A stretch of DNA of 64,000 bases from NCBI RefSeq assembly GCF_001905125.1, contig NZ_LWLE01000001.1, forward strand, positions 1,110,112 to 1,174,111, read 5' to 3'. The translations under genes and the position numbers were made by a program. Below are positions 1 to 8,368 of the stretch, one piece after another. This DNA comes from Streptomyces sp. TSRI0281. Its GTDB lineage: Bacteria > Actinomycetota > Actinomycetes > Streptomycetales > Streptomycetaceae. Below the pieces are notes generated by a model, which was not told the DNA's origin, ran no database searches, and saw only the letters and a program-made list of their open reading frames with translations. Within the stretch, counting starts at the first letter, position 1. The number at the start of each line of letters is the position of its first letter.

Positions 1-317
<317 letters not shown>

Positions 318-496
318 GCAGGTGTCATGGTTTGTGGACAGTCGCAGGACCACCGCGGGACCGCCACGCGCCGGTCACGGGACAGCGGCGGGACAGTGGC
401 GGGCCAGCGGCGGGACCACCCACCGGGGGCGGCCGGAGCAGTCACCCGGCGCGCGGGCGGCGCACATCGCGGCACCACGCCACGGCACCACACCGC

Positions 497-578
497 GTCG
501 AATGTCGTGGCACGGCGGATGTCGTGGCGCATGCGGTGGCGGATGCCGTGGCGCATGCGGTGGCGGATGCCGTGGCGC
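497..578. repeat. 24-bp GC-rich tandem repeat upstream of groEL
   Basis: From 521 to 578 a 24-bp unit (beginning GTCGTGGCGCATGCGGTGGC) is present about 2.4 times almost perfectly, and a degenerate partial unit precedes it from about 497. It lies between the groEL promoter region and the cold-shock terminator, so the 318-520 stretch plus this repeat holds no gene I can support. The open frames running through it are biased by the repeat. Confidence 0.8.
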
Positions 579-602
579 ACAGCACCGGCACACACCACCC
601 GG

Positions 603-650
603 CACGCACGGAGGGCCCGTACCCCATCGGGTACGGGCCCTCCGTGCGTG
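603..650 (-). terminator. Strong hairpin terminator after the cold-shock gene
   Basis: A perfect 22-bp inverted repeat (603-624 with 629-650) encloses a 4-nt CATC loop, 30 bp beyond the stop codon of the cold-shock gene. There is no long T-run, as is usual in Streptomyces. The symmetry means it could also stop transcription from the other direction. Confidence 0.88.
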
Positions 651-679
651 AGTAGTGTCGTTGGCCGACCGCGCCGAGC

Positions 680-886
680 TCAGCCGACGGCGAGCTTGAC
701 CATGTCCGCCTGCGGCCCCTTCTGGCCCTGCGAGATCTCGAATTCAACTCGCTGACCCTCTTCGAGGGTGCGGTACCCGTCCATCTGGATCGCGCTGTAG
801 TGGACGAAAACATCCGCACCACCGTCGACCGCGATGAAGCCGTACCCCTTCTCCGCGTTGAACCACTTGACGGTGCCCTGAGCCAT
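680..886 (-). CDS. Cold-shock protein, CspA/ScoF family
   Basis: This 68-residue single cold-shock domain protein starts [18 protein letters not shown], which contains the RNP1-type KGYGFI motif, followed by the RNP2-type VFVHYSAI motif. These are the aromatic and basic residues that bind single-stranded RNA or DNA. Length and motifs match Streptomyces Csp proteins, which act as RNA chaperones in the cytoplasm. The start is fixed by an AGGGGAG ribosome-binding site. The gene is monocistronic, with its own hairpin terminator at 603-650, and is transcribed toward groEL. Streptomyces has several paralogues, so I do not assign a number. Confidence 0.95.
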   Translation of the reverse strand: MAQGTVKWFNAEKGYGFIAVDGGADVFVHYSAIQMDGYRTLEEGQRVEFEISQGQKGPQADMVKLAVG

Positions 887-1243
887 GCCTAACTCCCCTA
901 TAACTGGCCCTTGCACAGGACCGCACTTCGCGGGCCCGGGTCAGAACTCACCCTCCGAAAGGAGAGGGTGCGTGCGCCGTAGCGCGTCGACCGCGGCCGA
1001 ATGTATCTGCCCAACTGCCCTCTGCAACAGGTCAATCGGACGAGAAATCTGGGCATGGCTGAACACCCGAATATGAGGAATACGTGAGGATCCTGGGCAA
1101 GTCGGGCCCGACAAAGGGAACTTACGTCGCAAGGTGCTCAACCACATTGGCTGCTTCTTATCGTGACCGGGCGCATTCTCATATGCGGGCGGCACGGGCA
1201 GCGGAGGGCGCTTCCCCAACTCTACCCCGCTCAACCATGCAGA
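887..1243. other. Intergenic region: cold-shock leader
   Basis: No coding region is convincing here. It must hold the promoter and untranslated leader of the cold-shock gene on the minus strand. A small hairpin (CACCCTC with GAGGGTG, 949-970) lies in that leader. Open frames crossing the stretch lack codon bias or ribosome-binding sites. Confidence 0.6.
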
Positions 1244-1278
1244 ATTGCCCCCTCCGCTTCTCTCGCGGAGGGGGCAAT
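1244..1278 (-). terminator. Terminator of the metM-metO-like operon
   Basis: A perfect 14-bp stem (1244-1257 with 1265-1278) around a 7-nt loop lies 19 bp beyond the stop of the sulfur-carrier gene. On the minus strand the stem reads ATTGCCCCCTCCGC. Confidence 0.85.
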
Positions 1279-1296
1279 CGGGGTCACGCGGTGAAG

Positions 1297-1575
1297 TCAG
1301 CAGCCTCCGGCCACAGCCGGAATGATCGAAATGCCCGCGCCGTCCGGAGTGGCCGTCTTCAGGCCGCCCTCGAAGCGCACGTCGTCATCGTTGACGTACA
1401 CGTTGACGAAGCGGCGCAGCTTGCCCTGGTCGTCCAGGACACGGGCGGCGATGCCCGGGTGGTTCTTCTCCAGGGACTCGATGACCTCGGAGAGGTTCGT
1501 GCCCTCCGCGGCGACCTCGGCCTGGCCGTCCGTGTAGGTGCGGAGGATGGTGGGGATGCGGACCTTGACGCTCAT
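1297..1575 (-). CDS. MoaD/ThiS/CysO-family sulfur-carrier protein (MetO-like)
   Basis: This 92-residue beta-grasp protein closely resembles Mycobacterium CysO: it begins with MSVKVRIPTILRTYT, has FVNVYVNDDDVRF in the middle, and ends IIPAVAGGC. Carrier proteins of this family are thiocarboxylated on a C-terminal Gly-Gly and hand sulfur to a PLP enzyme. Here one cysteine follows the Gly-Gly, so it must be trimmed by a peptidase such as Mec before activation, or be used in another way. The gene lies 31 bp downstream of the threonine-synthase-like gene in one transcript under a SAM riboswitch. That points to methionine synthesis rather than molybdopterin or thiamine. The family is certain; the role is an inference from context. 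Confidence 0.88.
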   Translation of the reverse strand: MSVKVRIPTILRTYTDGQAEVAAEGTNLSEVIESLEKNHPGIAARVLDDQGKLRRFVNVYVNDDDVRFEGGLKTATPDGAGISIIPAVAGGC

Positions 1576-1606
1576 GGTGGGGTGCCTTCCTTCGGTCTCG
1601 GGGTGA

Positions 1607-2917
1607 TCAGAGGGCGGCGAGGCCGGCTTCGCGGAACGCGTCCAGGCTCGGCCGGATGGTCGCGGTCGCCTGCGAGGTCGCGGCCACCGCGTCGAGCGTC
1701 TTGAGGCCGTCACCGGTGTTCAGGACGACGGTGGTCAGCGACGGGTCGAGCAGACCGGCCTCGATCAGCTTCTTCGTCACGCCGACGGTCACCCCGCCCG
1801 CCGTCTCGGCGAAGATGCCCTCGGTACGGGCCAGCAGCTTGATCGCGTCGACGACCTGCTCGTCGTTGACGTCCTCGACGGCACCGCCGGTGCGGCGGGC
1901 GATGTCCAGGACGTACGGGCCGTCGGCCGGGTTGCCGATCGCCAGGGACTTGGCGATCGTGTTCGGCTTCTGGGGCCGCACGACGTCGTGACCGGCCTTG
2001 AAGGCGGTGGAGACCGGGGAGCAGCCCTCGGCCTGGGCACCGAAGATCTTGTACGGCTTGTCCTCGACCAGACCGAGCTTGATCAGCTCCTGGAGACCCT
2101 TGTCGATCTTCGTGAGCTGCGAGCCGGACGCGATCGGGATGACGATCTGGTCGGGCAGCTGCCAGCCGAGCTGCTCGCAGATCTCGTACGCCAGCGTCTT
2201 GGAGCCCTCGCCGTAGTACGGCCGCAGGTTGACGTTGACGAAGCCCCAGCCCTCGCCGAGCGGGTCGCCGATGAGCTCCGAGCAGAAGCGGTTGACGTCG
2301 TCGTAGTTGCCCTCGATGCCGACCAGCTCACCGCCGTACACCGCGGCCATGACGACCTTGCCCTGCTCCAGGTCGTGCGGGATGAACACACAGGACCGGA
2401 AGCCGGCGCGGGCGGCGGCGGCGCCCACCGCACCGGCGAGGTTGCCGGTGGAGGAGCAGGACAGGGTGGTGAACCCGAAGGCGCGGGCGGCCTCGACGGC
2501 GATGGCCACGACGCGGTCCTTGAAGGAGTGCGTCGGGTTGCCGGAGTCGTCCTTGACGTACAGGCCACCGGTGACGCCCAGTTCACGGGCGAGGTTGTCG
2601 GCCTTGACCAGCTTGGTGAAGCCGGGGTTGATGTTGGGCTTGTCCGCGACATCGGCGGGGACCGGCAGCAGCGGCGCGTAGCGCCAGATGTTGTTCGGTC
2701 CGGCCTCGATGCGCTTCTTCAGCTCGGCCGGGGTGCCGCTCGGCAGGTCGTACGCCACTTCGAGCGGCCCGAAACAGGACGCGCAGGCGAAGAGGGGGCC
2801 GAGCTCGAAGCGCTCACCGCACTCGCGGCAGGAAAGCGCGGCGGCGGGGCCGAGATCCACAGCGGAAACAGCGGAATCAGCAGAATCGGTGGATGCGGCA
2901 ACAGTCTGAACAGCCAT
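1607..2917 (-). CDS. Threonine-synthase-family PLP enzyme, probable MetM (homocysteine synthase from O-phosphohomoserine)
   Basis: This 436-residue fold-type II PLP enzyme has an N-terminal Cys4 zinc ribbon (CRECGE...CASC, residues about 30-48) and the PLP lysine in NPTHSFKDR (about Lys133). By family it is threonine synthase, which converts O-phosphohomoserine to threonine. Two features argue otherwise: a SAM-I riboswitch precedes it and a CysO-like sulfur carrier follows it. A threonine-synthase homologue (MetM) with a sulfur-carrier partner (MetO) that makes homocysteine from O-phosphohomoserine has been described in Streptomyces, and that reading makes repression by SAM sensible. The ATG at 2917 was chosen because upstream in-frame codons fall inside the riboswitch. 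If a canonical thrC sits with hom and thrB elsewhere in the genome, this would support MetM. Confidence 0.85.
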   Translation of the reverse strand: MAVQTVAASTDSADSAVSAVDLGPAAALSCRECGERFELGPLFACASCFGPLEVAYDLPSGTPAELKKRIEAGPNNIWRYAPLLPVPADVADKPNINPGFTKLVKADNLARELGVTGGLYVKDDSGNPTHSFKDRVVAIAVEAARAFGFTTLSCSSTGNLAGAVGAAAARAGFRSCVFIPHDLEQGKVVMAAVYGGELVGIEGNYDDVNRFCSELIGDPLGEGWGFVNVNLRPYYGEGSKTLAYEICEQLGWQLPDQIVIPIASGSQLTKIDKGLQELIKLGLVEDKPYKIFGAQAEGCSPVSTAFKAGHDVVRPQKPNTIAKSLAIGNPADGPYVLDIARRTGGAVEDVNDEQVVDAIKLLARTEGIFAETAGGVTVGVTKKLIEAGLLDPSLTTVVLNTGDGLKTLDAVAATSQATATIRPSLDAFREAGLAAL

Positions 2918-2938
2918 GATGGCGGAGGTCCCTTTCTC

Positions 2939-3063
2939 CTCATCTTCCTTGCGACGCATTTCGCCACAAGACGGAATTGGCACCTTCCCCACCGTGACCT
3001 CAACGGTCGGCGGGAGGGTTGCCGGGACTTCAACGGGCCGTTCCCTCAGTCCCTCTGGATGAG
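2939..3063 (-). promoter_or_regulatory. SAM-I (S-box) riboswitch
   Basis: On the minus strand the leader shows the S-box core in order: P1 5' strand CTCATC (3063-3058), the stretch GAGGGACTGAGGGAACGGCC, then GTCCCGGCAACC, then AAGGTGCCAATTCCG, and P1 3' strand GATGAG (2944-2939) pairing with the start. These are the conserved kink-turn and SAM-binding elements. P1 ends about 4 nt before the probable Shine-Dalgarno AAGGGA of the downstream gene and no terminator hairpin separates them. Translational control by sequestration is therefore more likely than attenuation. Confidence 0.92.
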
Positions 3064-3218
3064 CGCTGTGGCACTGGATCTTCGATCCAGGCGTTTATTG
3101 GCGGACGGACCCCGACATGCGACGGTCATCCGCGTTGTTCAAGACTGTAACCGAAGCATCGGACCGTTGAGATAGTCGTCCGAACCGCGAGATGGATCAC
3201 ATACAGGGAGTATCGACC

Positions 3219-4169
3219 GTGCTGGAAGAGGTGGAACGCTGGCTGACCAGGCGTTCCTGGTCAGCCGCCGACCGCCCGCTGGACCGGCTCGTCGCCGCGC
3301 GGGCCAGGGATCCACGCCGGGCGAGCGTGAGTGTCGTCCTGCCCGCGCTGAACGAGGAGGCGACGGTCGGCGCGATCGTGTCGACGATCCGGCGCGAGCT
3401 GATGGAGCAGGTCCGGCTCGTCGATGAGCTGGTGGTGATCGACTCCGGCTCCACCGACGCCACCGCCGAGGCCGCCCGCCGCGCGGGCGCCCGGGTGGTG
3501 CACCGGGACGCGATACTCCCGCGGATACCGGCCCTGCCCGGCAAGGGCGAGGTGCTGTGGCGGTCACTCCTCGTGACGAGCGGTGAGATCGTCTGCTTCA
3601 TCGACGCCGACCTCAAGGACTTCTCCGCCGACTTCGTCTCCGGCATCGTCGGACCGCTGCTCACCGACCCGTCCGTGCAGTTCGTCAAAGCGATGTACGA
3701 CCGCCCCCTGGGCGAAACCGCAGGTCAGGGCGGCCGGGTCACGGAGCTGGTGGCGCGCCCCCTGCTCAATCTGCACTGGCCGCAGCTGGCCGGGTTCGTC
3801 CAGCCGCTGGGCGGCGAATACGCGGTGCGGCGCTCCCTGCTGGAGCGGCTGCCCTTCCCGGTCGGCTACGGAGTGGAGCTGGGGCTGCTCGTCGACGCCC
3901 TGCACACCGTGGGCCTGGACGCGCTGGCGCAGGTCGATGTCGGCGTACGCAAACACCGCCACCAGGACGGTCAGGCGCTGGGCCGGATGGCGGCGGCGAT
4001 CTACCGCACCGCCCAGCTGCGGCTCTCCCGGGGACATCTGGTGCGGCCCGCGCTCACCCAGTTCGAGCGGGGCGAGAACGGCTTCGTACCGCGCACCCAT
4101 GCGGTGGACACCGAGGAGCGGCCGCCGATGCGGGAGATCGCGGAGTACACCGAGCGCCGGGCCGCGTGA
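3219..4169 (+). CDS. gpgS: Glucosyl-3-phosphoglycerate synthase
   Basis: This is a GT-A glycosyltransferase of about 316 residues. It carries SVVLPALNEEATVG at the nucleotide-binding start, the metal-binding CFIDADLKDF (DxD) motif, and the GpgS-typical QPLGGEYAVRR and GYGVELGLLVDAL blocks. GpgS transfers glucose from a nucleotide sugar to 3-phosphoglycerate, the first step to glucosylglycerate and methylglucose lipopolysaccharides. The GTG at 3219 has GGGAG 8 nt upstream; an ATG at 3192 would add nine residues but lacks a ribosome-binding site. The gene diverges from metM and is followed by otsA, another UDP/GDP-glucose-using enzyme. Confidence 0.88.
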   Translation: MLEEVERWLTRRSWSAADRPLDRLVAARARDPRRASVSVVLPALNEEATVGAIVSTIRRELMEQVRLVDELVVIDSGSTDATAEAARRAGARVVHRDAILPRIPALPGKGEVLWRSLLVTSGEIVCFIDADLKDFSADFVSGIVGPLLTDPSVQFVKAMYDRPLGETAGQGGRVTELVARPLLNLHWPQLAGFVQPLGGEYAVRRSLLERLPFPVGYGVELGLLVDALHTVGLDALAQVDVGVRKHRHQDGQALGRMAAAIYRTAQLRLSRGHLVRPALTQFERGENGFVPRTHAVDTEERPPMREIAEYTERRAA

Positions 4170-4225
4170 GGCACCGGGCGGCATGAGGCACCGGGGGGCG
4201 TGAGACGGCTGGCGTGCGGCACCGG

Positions 4226-4293
4226 GCGGCGTGAGGCGGGGACGGTCCGGTACCGGCCCGGCGGCGTGAGGCGGGGACGGTCCGGTACCGGCC
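4226..4293. repeat. 33-bp direct repeat between gpgS and otsA
   Basis: A 33-bp sequence beginning GCGGCGTGAGGCGGGGACGG is perfectly repeated (4226-4258 and 4261-4293, 35-bp period). Diverged shorter pieces occur just upstream, within the intergenic gap. Confidence 0.85.
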
Positions 4294-4355
4294 GTGTTCG
4301 GTGTGGCGTAACCAATCGCGTTTGACGGCTTCCCGAACGGGCTAGGTTCCGCTAC

Positions 4356-5735
4356 ATGGTCTCCGAGCACGCTGCCCAGGTTCTCGTCGCGTCCAACCGC
4401 GGCCCGGTGTCGTACTCGCTGAGCGAGGACGGCTCGCTCGCGTCGAAACGGGGCGGGGGCGGCCTCGTCTCGGGCCTGAGCGCCGTCGACGACAAGCTGT
4501 GGGTGTGCGCGGCCCTGGGCGACGGCGACCGCGAGGCGGTCCGGCGCGGGGTCGGTGAGCCGGGCGTACGGATGCTCGACATCGACGCCGACGTGCACGC
4601 CGACGCGTACAACGGGATCGCGAACTCCGTCCTGTGGTTCGTCCACCACCTGCTCTACCAGACACCCGTCGAGCCGGTCTTCGACGCGGAGTTCCGGCGC
4701 CAGTGGGCCTCCTACGAGACGTACAACCGGGCCTTCGCCGAGGCGCTCGCCGAGGAGGCGGGGCCGGGTGCGGCCGTCCTGGTGCAGGACTACCACCTCG
4801 CGCTGGTCCCCGGTCTGCTCCGGGAACTCCGCCCCGACCTGCGCATCGGCCACTTCTCGCACACCCCGTGGGCGCCCGTGGACTACTTCCGCCTGCTGCC
4901 CGACGACATCGGTGAACAGCTGCTGCGCGGCATCCTGGGCGCGGACCGGGCGGCGTTCCTGACCCGGCGCTGGGCGGACGCCTTCATCGGCTGCTGCACG
5001 GAGATCCTGGGCGGCACGGGGCGGACCAGGATCGGGGTGCACGGCCTCGGGGCCGACGCGGACTTCCTGCGCCGGCGCTCGCACGAGGCGGACGTGGACG
5101 AGCGGATGGCGGCCCTGCGCGAGCAGGTGGGCGAGGGCCGGAAGACCATCGTCCGGGTGGACCGCACCGAGCTGTCCAAGAACATCGTGCGCGGCCTGCA
5201 CGCGTACCGGGCCCTGCTGGACGCCCACCCCGAGTGGCGCGAGCGCGTCGTGCACATCGCCTTCGCCTACCCCTCCCGGCAGGACCTCGCCGTCTACCGG
5301 GACTACACGGCGGCGGTGCAGACCCTGGCCACGGAGATCAACGGGGCGTACGGCACGGAGAGTTGGACGCCGGTCGTCCTCCACGTCAAGGACGACTTCG
5401 CGCGCTCCCTGGCCGCGTACCGGCTGGCGGACGTGGCCCTGATCAACCCGATCCGCGACGGGATGAACCTGGTCGCCAAGGAGATCCCGGTCGTCTCCGA
5501 CCACGGCTGCGCGCTGGTGCTGTCGCGGGAAGCGGGGGCGTACGAGGAGCTGGGCGAGGACGCGATCGTGGTGAACCCGTACGACGTGACCGCGACGGCC
5601 GCCGCCCTGCACGAGGCGCTGTCGATGAGCGGGGACGAGCGGTCCGGCCGCACGAAGCGGCTGGCCGAGGCGGCGACCGCGCTGCCGCCCCAGCAGTGGT
5701 TCCTGGACCAGTTGGAGGCACTGAGGCAGGGGTGA
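4356..5735 (+). CDS. otsA: Trehalose-6-phosphate synthase
   Basis: This GT20 enzyme of 459 residues joins glucose from a nucleotide sugar to glucose-6-phosphate. Visible motifs are the N-terminal VASNRGPVSYS, the glycine-rich KRGGGGLVSGL loop, QDYHLALVPGLLRE, RIGHFSHTPW and the C-terminal NPIRDGMNLVAKE. The ATG lies 7 bp after a TAGGTT -10 hexamer (4343-4348) with TTGACG/TTTGAC upstream, so the mRNA is probably leaderless. Its natural partner otsB lies 3.7 kb downstream on the other strand, separated by unrelated genes. Trehalose accumulates in Streptomyces spores and under osmotic stress. Confidence 0.93.
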   Translation: MVSEHAAQVLVASNRGPVSYSLSEDGSLASKRGGGGLVSGLSAVDDKLWVCAALGDGDREAVRRGVGEPGVRMLDIDADVHADAYNGIANSVLWFVHHLLYQTPVEPVFDAEFRRQWASYETYNRAFAEALAEEAGPGAAVLVQDYHLALVPGLLRELRPDLRIGHFSHTPWAPVDYFRLLPDDIGEQLLRGILGADRAAFLTRRWADAFIGCCTEILGGTGRTRIGVHGLGADADFLRRRSHEADVDERMAALREQVGEGRKTIVRVDRTELSKNIVRGLHAYRALLDAHPEWRERVVHIAFAYPSRQDLAVYRDYTAAVQTLATEINGAYGTESWTPVVLHVKDDFARSLAAYRLADVALINPIRDGMNLVAKEIPVVSDHGCALVLSREAGAYEELGEDAIVVNPYDVTATAAALHEALSMSGDERSGRTKRLAEAATALPPQQWFLDQLEALRQG

Positions 5736-5801
5736 GGGCTCGCAGGGCGGGGCGGGGGCCGCGCGCGCCGGGGCCGCCCCCGCCGGTGGGAACCTCGGCG
5801 G

Positions 5802-6329
5802 TTACAACTGGCTGTCGGGGTCGCTTCCTTGAGCACCGCCGGGGAGGACGGTGAGGTCGGCGGACTGCTTCTTCCCGGCGTACGGGTCGGGTGCGCCATC
5901 CGGGATGCTCTGGATGGCCTGGCCCTGTGCGGTCCCGTTGCCGTTGAACACGAAGTCGGCACGCAGACGCCAGTCACGGCCGTCGGGGTAGATGAACCCG
6001 GCCTCGGCAAGCTGCTTCAGAGCACGTGAGACGGTCGGCTGCTTCATCCCGACCTGCTCGGCGAACTTCGCCTGAGTCTCTACGCGGACGAGGCCGTGGT
6101 CCTTGCGGTTCTGGAGGGCGCACATCTTGTGGAACAGCTTGTAGGACGCCCCGCTGAGGTCCGCCTCCGCAAGGGCGTCGTGTGCCTCGTATCCCATCGT
6201 GGTGTAGCCACCTCCTCTGAACCAGAGTCCGGACGCGGCACCGACCGACGAGTGGACGGTGAGGTCCTGCACCTCTCCCGTCGTGCGGTTGATCGTCTCG
6301 ATCTTCGTCACTCGTCGGGCCGCACGCAC
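5802..6329 (-). CDS. Winged-helix DNA-binding protein (RepL/MarR-like)
   Basis: This is a 175-residue protein starting at a GTG with a strong GGAGG six bases upstream. Residues about 55-115 look like a winged helix: a helical ASYKLFHKMCALQNRKDH segment, then FAEQVGMKQPTVSRALKQLA as the recognition helix, then FIYPDGRDWRLR as the wing. This layout is seen in RepL-type replication initiators and MarR-like regulators. The C-terminal 60 residues are proline/glycine-rich and probably unstructured. It diverges from the small ORF and kinase gene across an AT-rich 160-bp gap and may repress that promoter. No specific function is recognised. Confidence 0.75.
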   Translation of the reverse strand: MRAARRVTKIETINRTTGEVQDLTVHSSVGAASGLWFRGGGYTTMGYEAHDALAEADLSGASYKLFHKMCALQNRKDHGLVRVETQAKFAEQVGMKQPTVSRALKQLAEAGFIYPDGRDWRLRADFVFNGNGTAQGQAIQSIPDGAPDPYAGKKQSADLTVLPGGAQGSDPDSQL

Positions 6330-6488
6330 AGATTACCTCCAGGGCTGGGTAGACCCACCCAGCACCGCATAGCCGTCACAGGATTCGCATCATTTTATGC
6401 ATTTTCGCATCGCGCATCAAGTAATCATGGTTTCTCCATTCATTTTCGTATAGCTAGTTCACATGACTGCAACAAACGGTGGCCATTC
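6330..6488. promoter_or_regulatory. AT-rich divergent promoter region with CGCAT repeats
   Basis: This gap is clearly poorer in GC than its surroundings. Between about 6388 and 6420 it contains repeated TTCGCAT/GCGCAT/ATGCAT elements that could bind the divergently encoded winged-helix protein. No exact promoter is assigned. Confidence 0.45.
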
Positions 6489-6662
6489 GTGCAGGTCAGG
6501 GACGCGCCGGGGTCGCTCCGTCTTAATAGGAACATCGGGCGCCCCCTCGACAGCATCGTGTACGCCCTGTTCGCCATCTACGGAGAACACCAGCGGCCTG
6601 AACTCGCCGCCCGGTCCTACGCTTACGCGCTGGAGCGCCTGACCGCGCAGCGGATCGTCTGA
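6489..6662 (+). CDS. Small protein translationally coupled to the kinase gene
   Basis: This 57-codon frame starts at a GTG (CGGTGG upstream) and ends in a TGA that overlaps the ATG of the next gene as TGATG. The C-terminal part (IVYALFAIYGEHQRPELAAR, then YAYALERL) is strongly helical, with biased codons. The stop/start overlap with the large kinase gene is the main reason to believe it. No family is recognised, and the start is uncertain because alternative upstream codons are scarce. Confidence 0.5.
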   Translation: MQVRDAPGSLRLNRNIGRPLDSIVYALFAIYGEHQRPELAARSYAYALERLTAQRIV

Positions 6663-8368
6663 TGCGGCCTGCGACGGCGGCCGAGGCACTGCGTGGACTG
6701 ATTCGCGTACGCCCGCACGGATGGCTCACCGACCCGCTTCCGACCAGTTCGGCCGCCGCCGCAGACCGTCTGCATACGGCCCTGGCCCACCACGGCTTCC
6801 GCCAAGCGTCGGGCGCCCCGTTGCGGGTCCTCAAGGTTCACGCTCACGAAGCGTCTTACAACGGCGAACTCGTCGCGTATGCGCTGGTCGGCCACTGCCC
6901 GGCACTTCCGGGGCTGCTGGGCTCGGCGGACGCTTCCCGCTCCCTGCTCATCGACTACATTCCTCACCCGGTCGACTTCACCGCCCCGGCCGCAGTCGCC
7001 GAACTGGTCGGTGCAGTCGCGGCCGTCCACGCAGCACCCACCTCGCTCGCTCCCGAACTCAAGGGCGCCTTCGACGCTTTCCGCCTTGACCGTCTCGCCG
7101 CCTCGTCGGCGCCCGTGTGGCTTCCGGAACCGGCGCCTCGGGCGGACGTTATTGGATACGTCCGCGACGCGCACGGCGGCGACGCCATCCCGGTCGGGCA
7201 CCTCGACCTCAAGTCCGAGCACGCCCGGCGCCGCGAGGGTGGCGCCCTGGTGCTCGTCGATCTTGAGACCCTGCGCCCGGACATCACCCCTTTGATCGAC
7301 CTCGTCACGCTGGGCGCCTTCCTGCGGCAGGCAGGTCGACCGCTGCCCGGCGCGGACGTCCTGGCCCTCTACCGGGACGCTGCCGACCAGCACGGCATCA
7401 CCTGGACCACGGGCGCCCTGCGGGCAGCTCTGACGGCGTACCAGAGGGCTACCGGACTCGATACGCTCGACGGCCTCACCGACATGCCCCACACCCCACG
7501 CCACTCCCCGAAGGCTCTCGCCATGGAACCCACCGCCCCCGCCCTCGCCCTCGTCCGCACCGTCCTTGACACGCTCGAACTCGACGGTCCGCCCAAACAT
7601 CTGACCGGCCGCAAGGGAGCCGACGCCTGGCGGTATGGCGACTGGGCCATCAAGACGGCGCTCCCCGGAGCCCGCGGCGACCTCGCGCACGAAGCCGCCG
7701 CCTACGATCTCCTCCGCCGCCAAGGGCGCCATCCCGGCGTCCGCCACGGACACAGTGAGCTGGGCCGCTGGCTCGCGCTCCCCTGGGTCGAAGGCGCACC
7801 GCTGTGGGACCTCTTCGCCCCGGCCCGCGAGGGGAGCGCCACCGAACCGCAGCGCACCCAGATGCGGGAGGCTTCCCGGGCCGCACTCTCAGCCCTCCGG
7901 GAATTCCACGCCACCGGATGGATTCACGGCGACATGCAAAGCGAGAACGTGATCATCACCGTTCGGCGCGGCGTCAGCTTCATCGACTACGACCGCGCCC
8001 ACCACCCCGACCTTCCCCGCACCATGCAGCCATACCGGGGCGGCCTCGTTCACGTCATCGCACCCGAAATCGCCGCCCGGCTTCTCGCCACCAACGAGAG
8101 CGAGCACGTCGCCCTCACTCCCCAAGCGGAGCTGTACGCACTCGGCGCCTCCCTCTACTGGGCATGGACCGGAACCCGGATCACCGACTACCGAGGAGAC
8201 CCCGCCGGCGCACACGCGGAGCTGTACGAGGACATCGCGGCCGGTCGGTGTCGGAACCTCGACCGTGACAGGCCATGGATCGATGCGGAGCTGGAAGGTC
8301 TCATTCGCGGAGCAGTCGAACCGAATCCCGTGTATCGCACGTATGGGACGGACGGCGAGCAGACCTGA
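6662..8368 (+). CDS. Tandem kinase-fold protein (APH-like domain plus protein-kinase-like domain)
   Basis: Two kinase-fold units make up these 568 residues. The N-terminal half resembles aminoglycoside phosphotransferases but its catalytic loop is degenerate (GHLDLKSEH near residue 178, then LVDLETL). The C-terminal half, from about residue 295, keeps what a kinase needs: the lysine in WAIKTAL, the helix-C glutamate in HEAAAYDLL, the catalytic HGDMQSEN (about residue 420) and the metal-binding FIDYD. This suggests one active kinase and one binding or regulatory pseudo-kinase domain. No membrane segment is visible. It follows the small ORF by a TGATG overlap and precedes a broken methyltransferase gene. 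Substrate unknown. Confidence 0.82.
   Translation: MRPATAAEALRGLIRVRPHGWLTDPLPTSSAAAADRLHTALAHHGFRQASGAPLRVLKVHAHEASYNGELVAYALVGHCPALPGLLGSADASRSLLIDYIPHPVDFTAPAAVAELVGAVAAVHAAPTSLAPELKGAFDAFRLDRLAASSAPVWLPEPAPRADVIGYVRDAHGGDAIPVGHLDLKSEHARRREGGALVLVDLETLRPDITPLIDLVTLGAFLRQAGRPLPGADVLALYRDAADQHGITWTTGALRAALTAYQRATGLDTLDGLTDMPHTPRHSPKALAMEPTAPALALVRTVLDTLELDGPPKHLTGRKGADAWRYGDWAIKTALPGARGDLAHEAAAYDLLRRQGRHPGVRHGHSELGRWLALPWVEGAPLWDLFAPAREGSATEPQRTQMREASRAALSALREFHATGWIHGDMQSENVIITVRRGVSFIDYDRAHHPDLPRTMQPYRGGLVHVIAPEIAARLLATNESEHVALTPQAELYALGASLYWAWTGTRITDYRGDPAGAHAELYEDIAAGRCRNLDRDRPWIDAELEGLIRGAVEPNPVYRTYGTDGEQT

Noticed and set aside
1988..3175. Long plus-strand frame opposite the threonine-synthase-like gene
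   Set aside because: It is the GC-rich antisense frame of a strongly supported gene; it also crosses the riboswitch.
3564..5612. 682-codon minus-strand frame opposite gpgS and otsA
   Set aside because: Antisense to two recognised enzymes, with val/gly/arg-rich composition typical of high-GC shadows.
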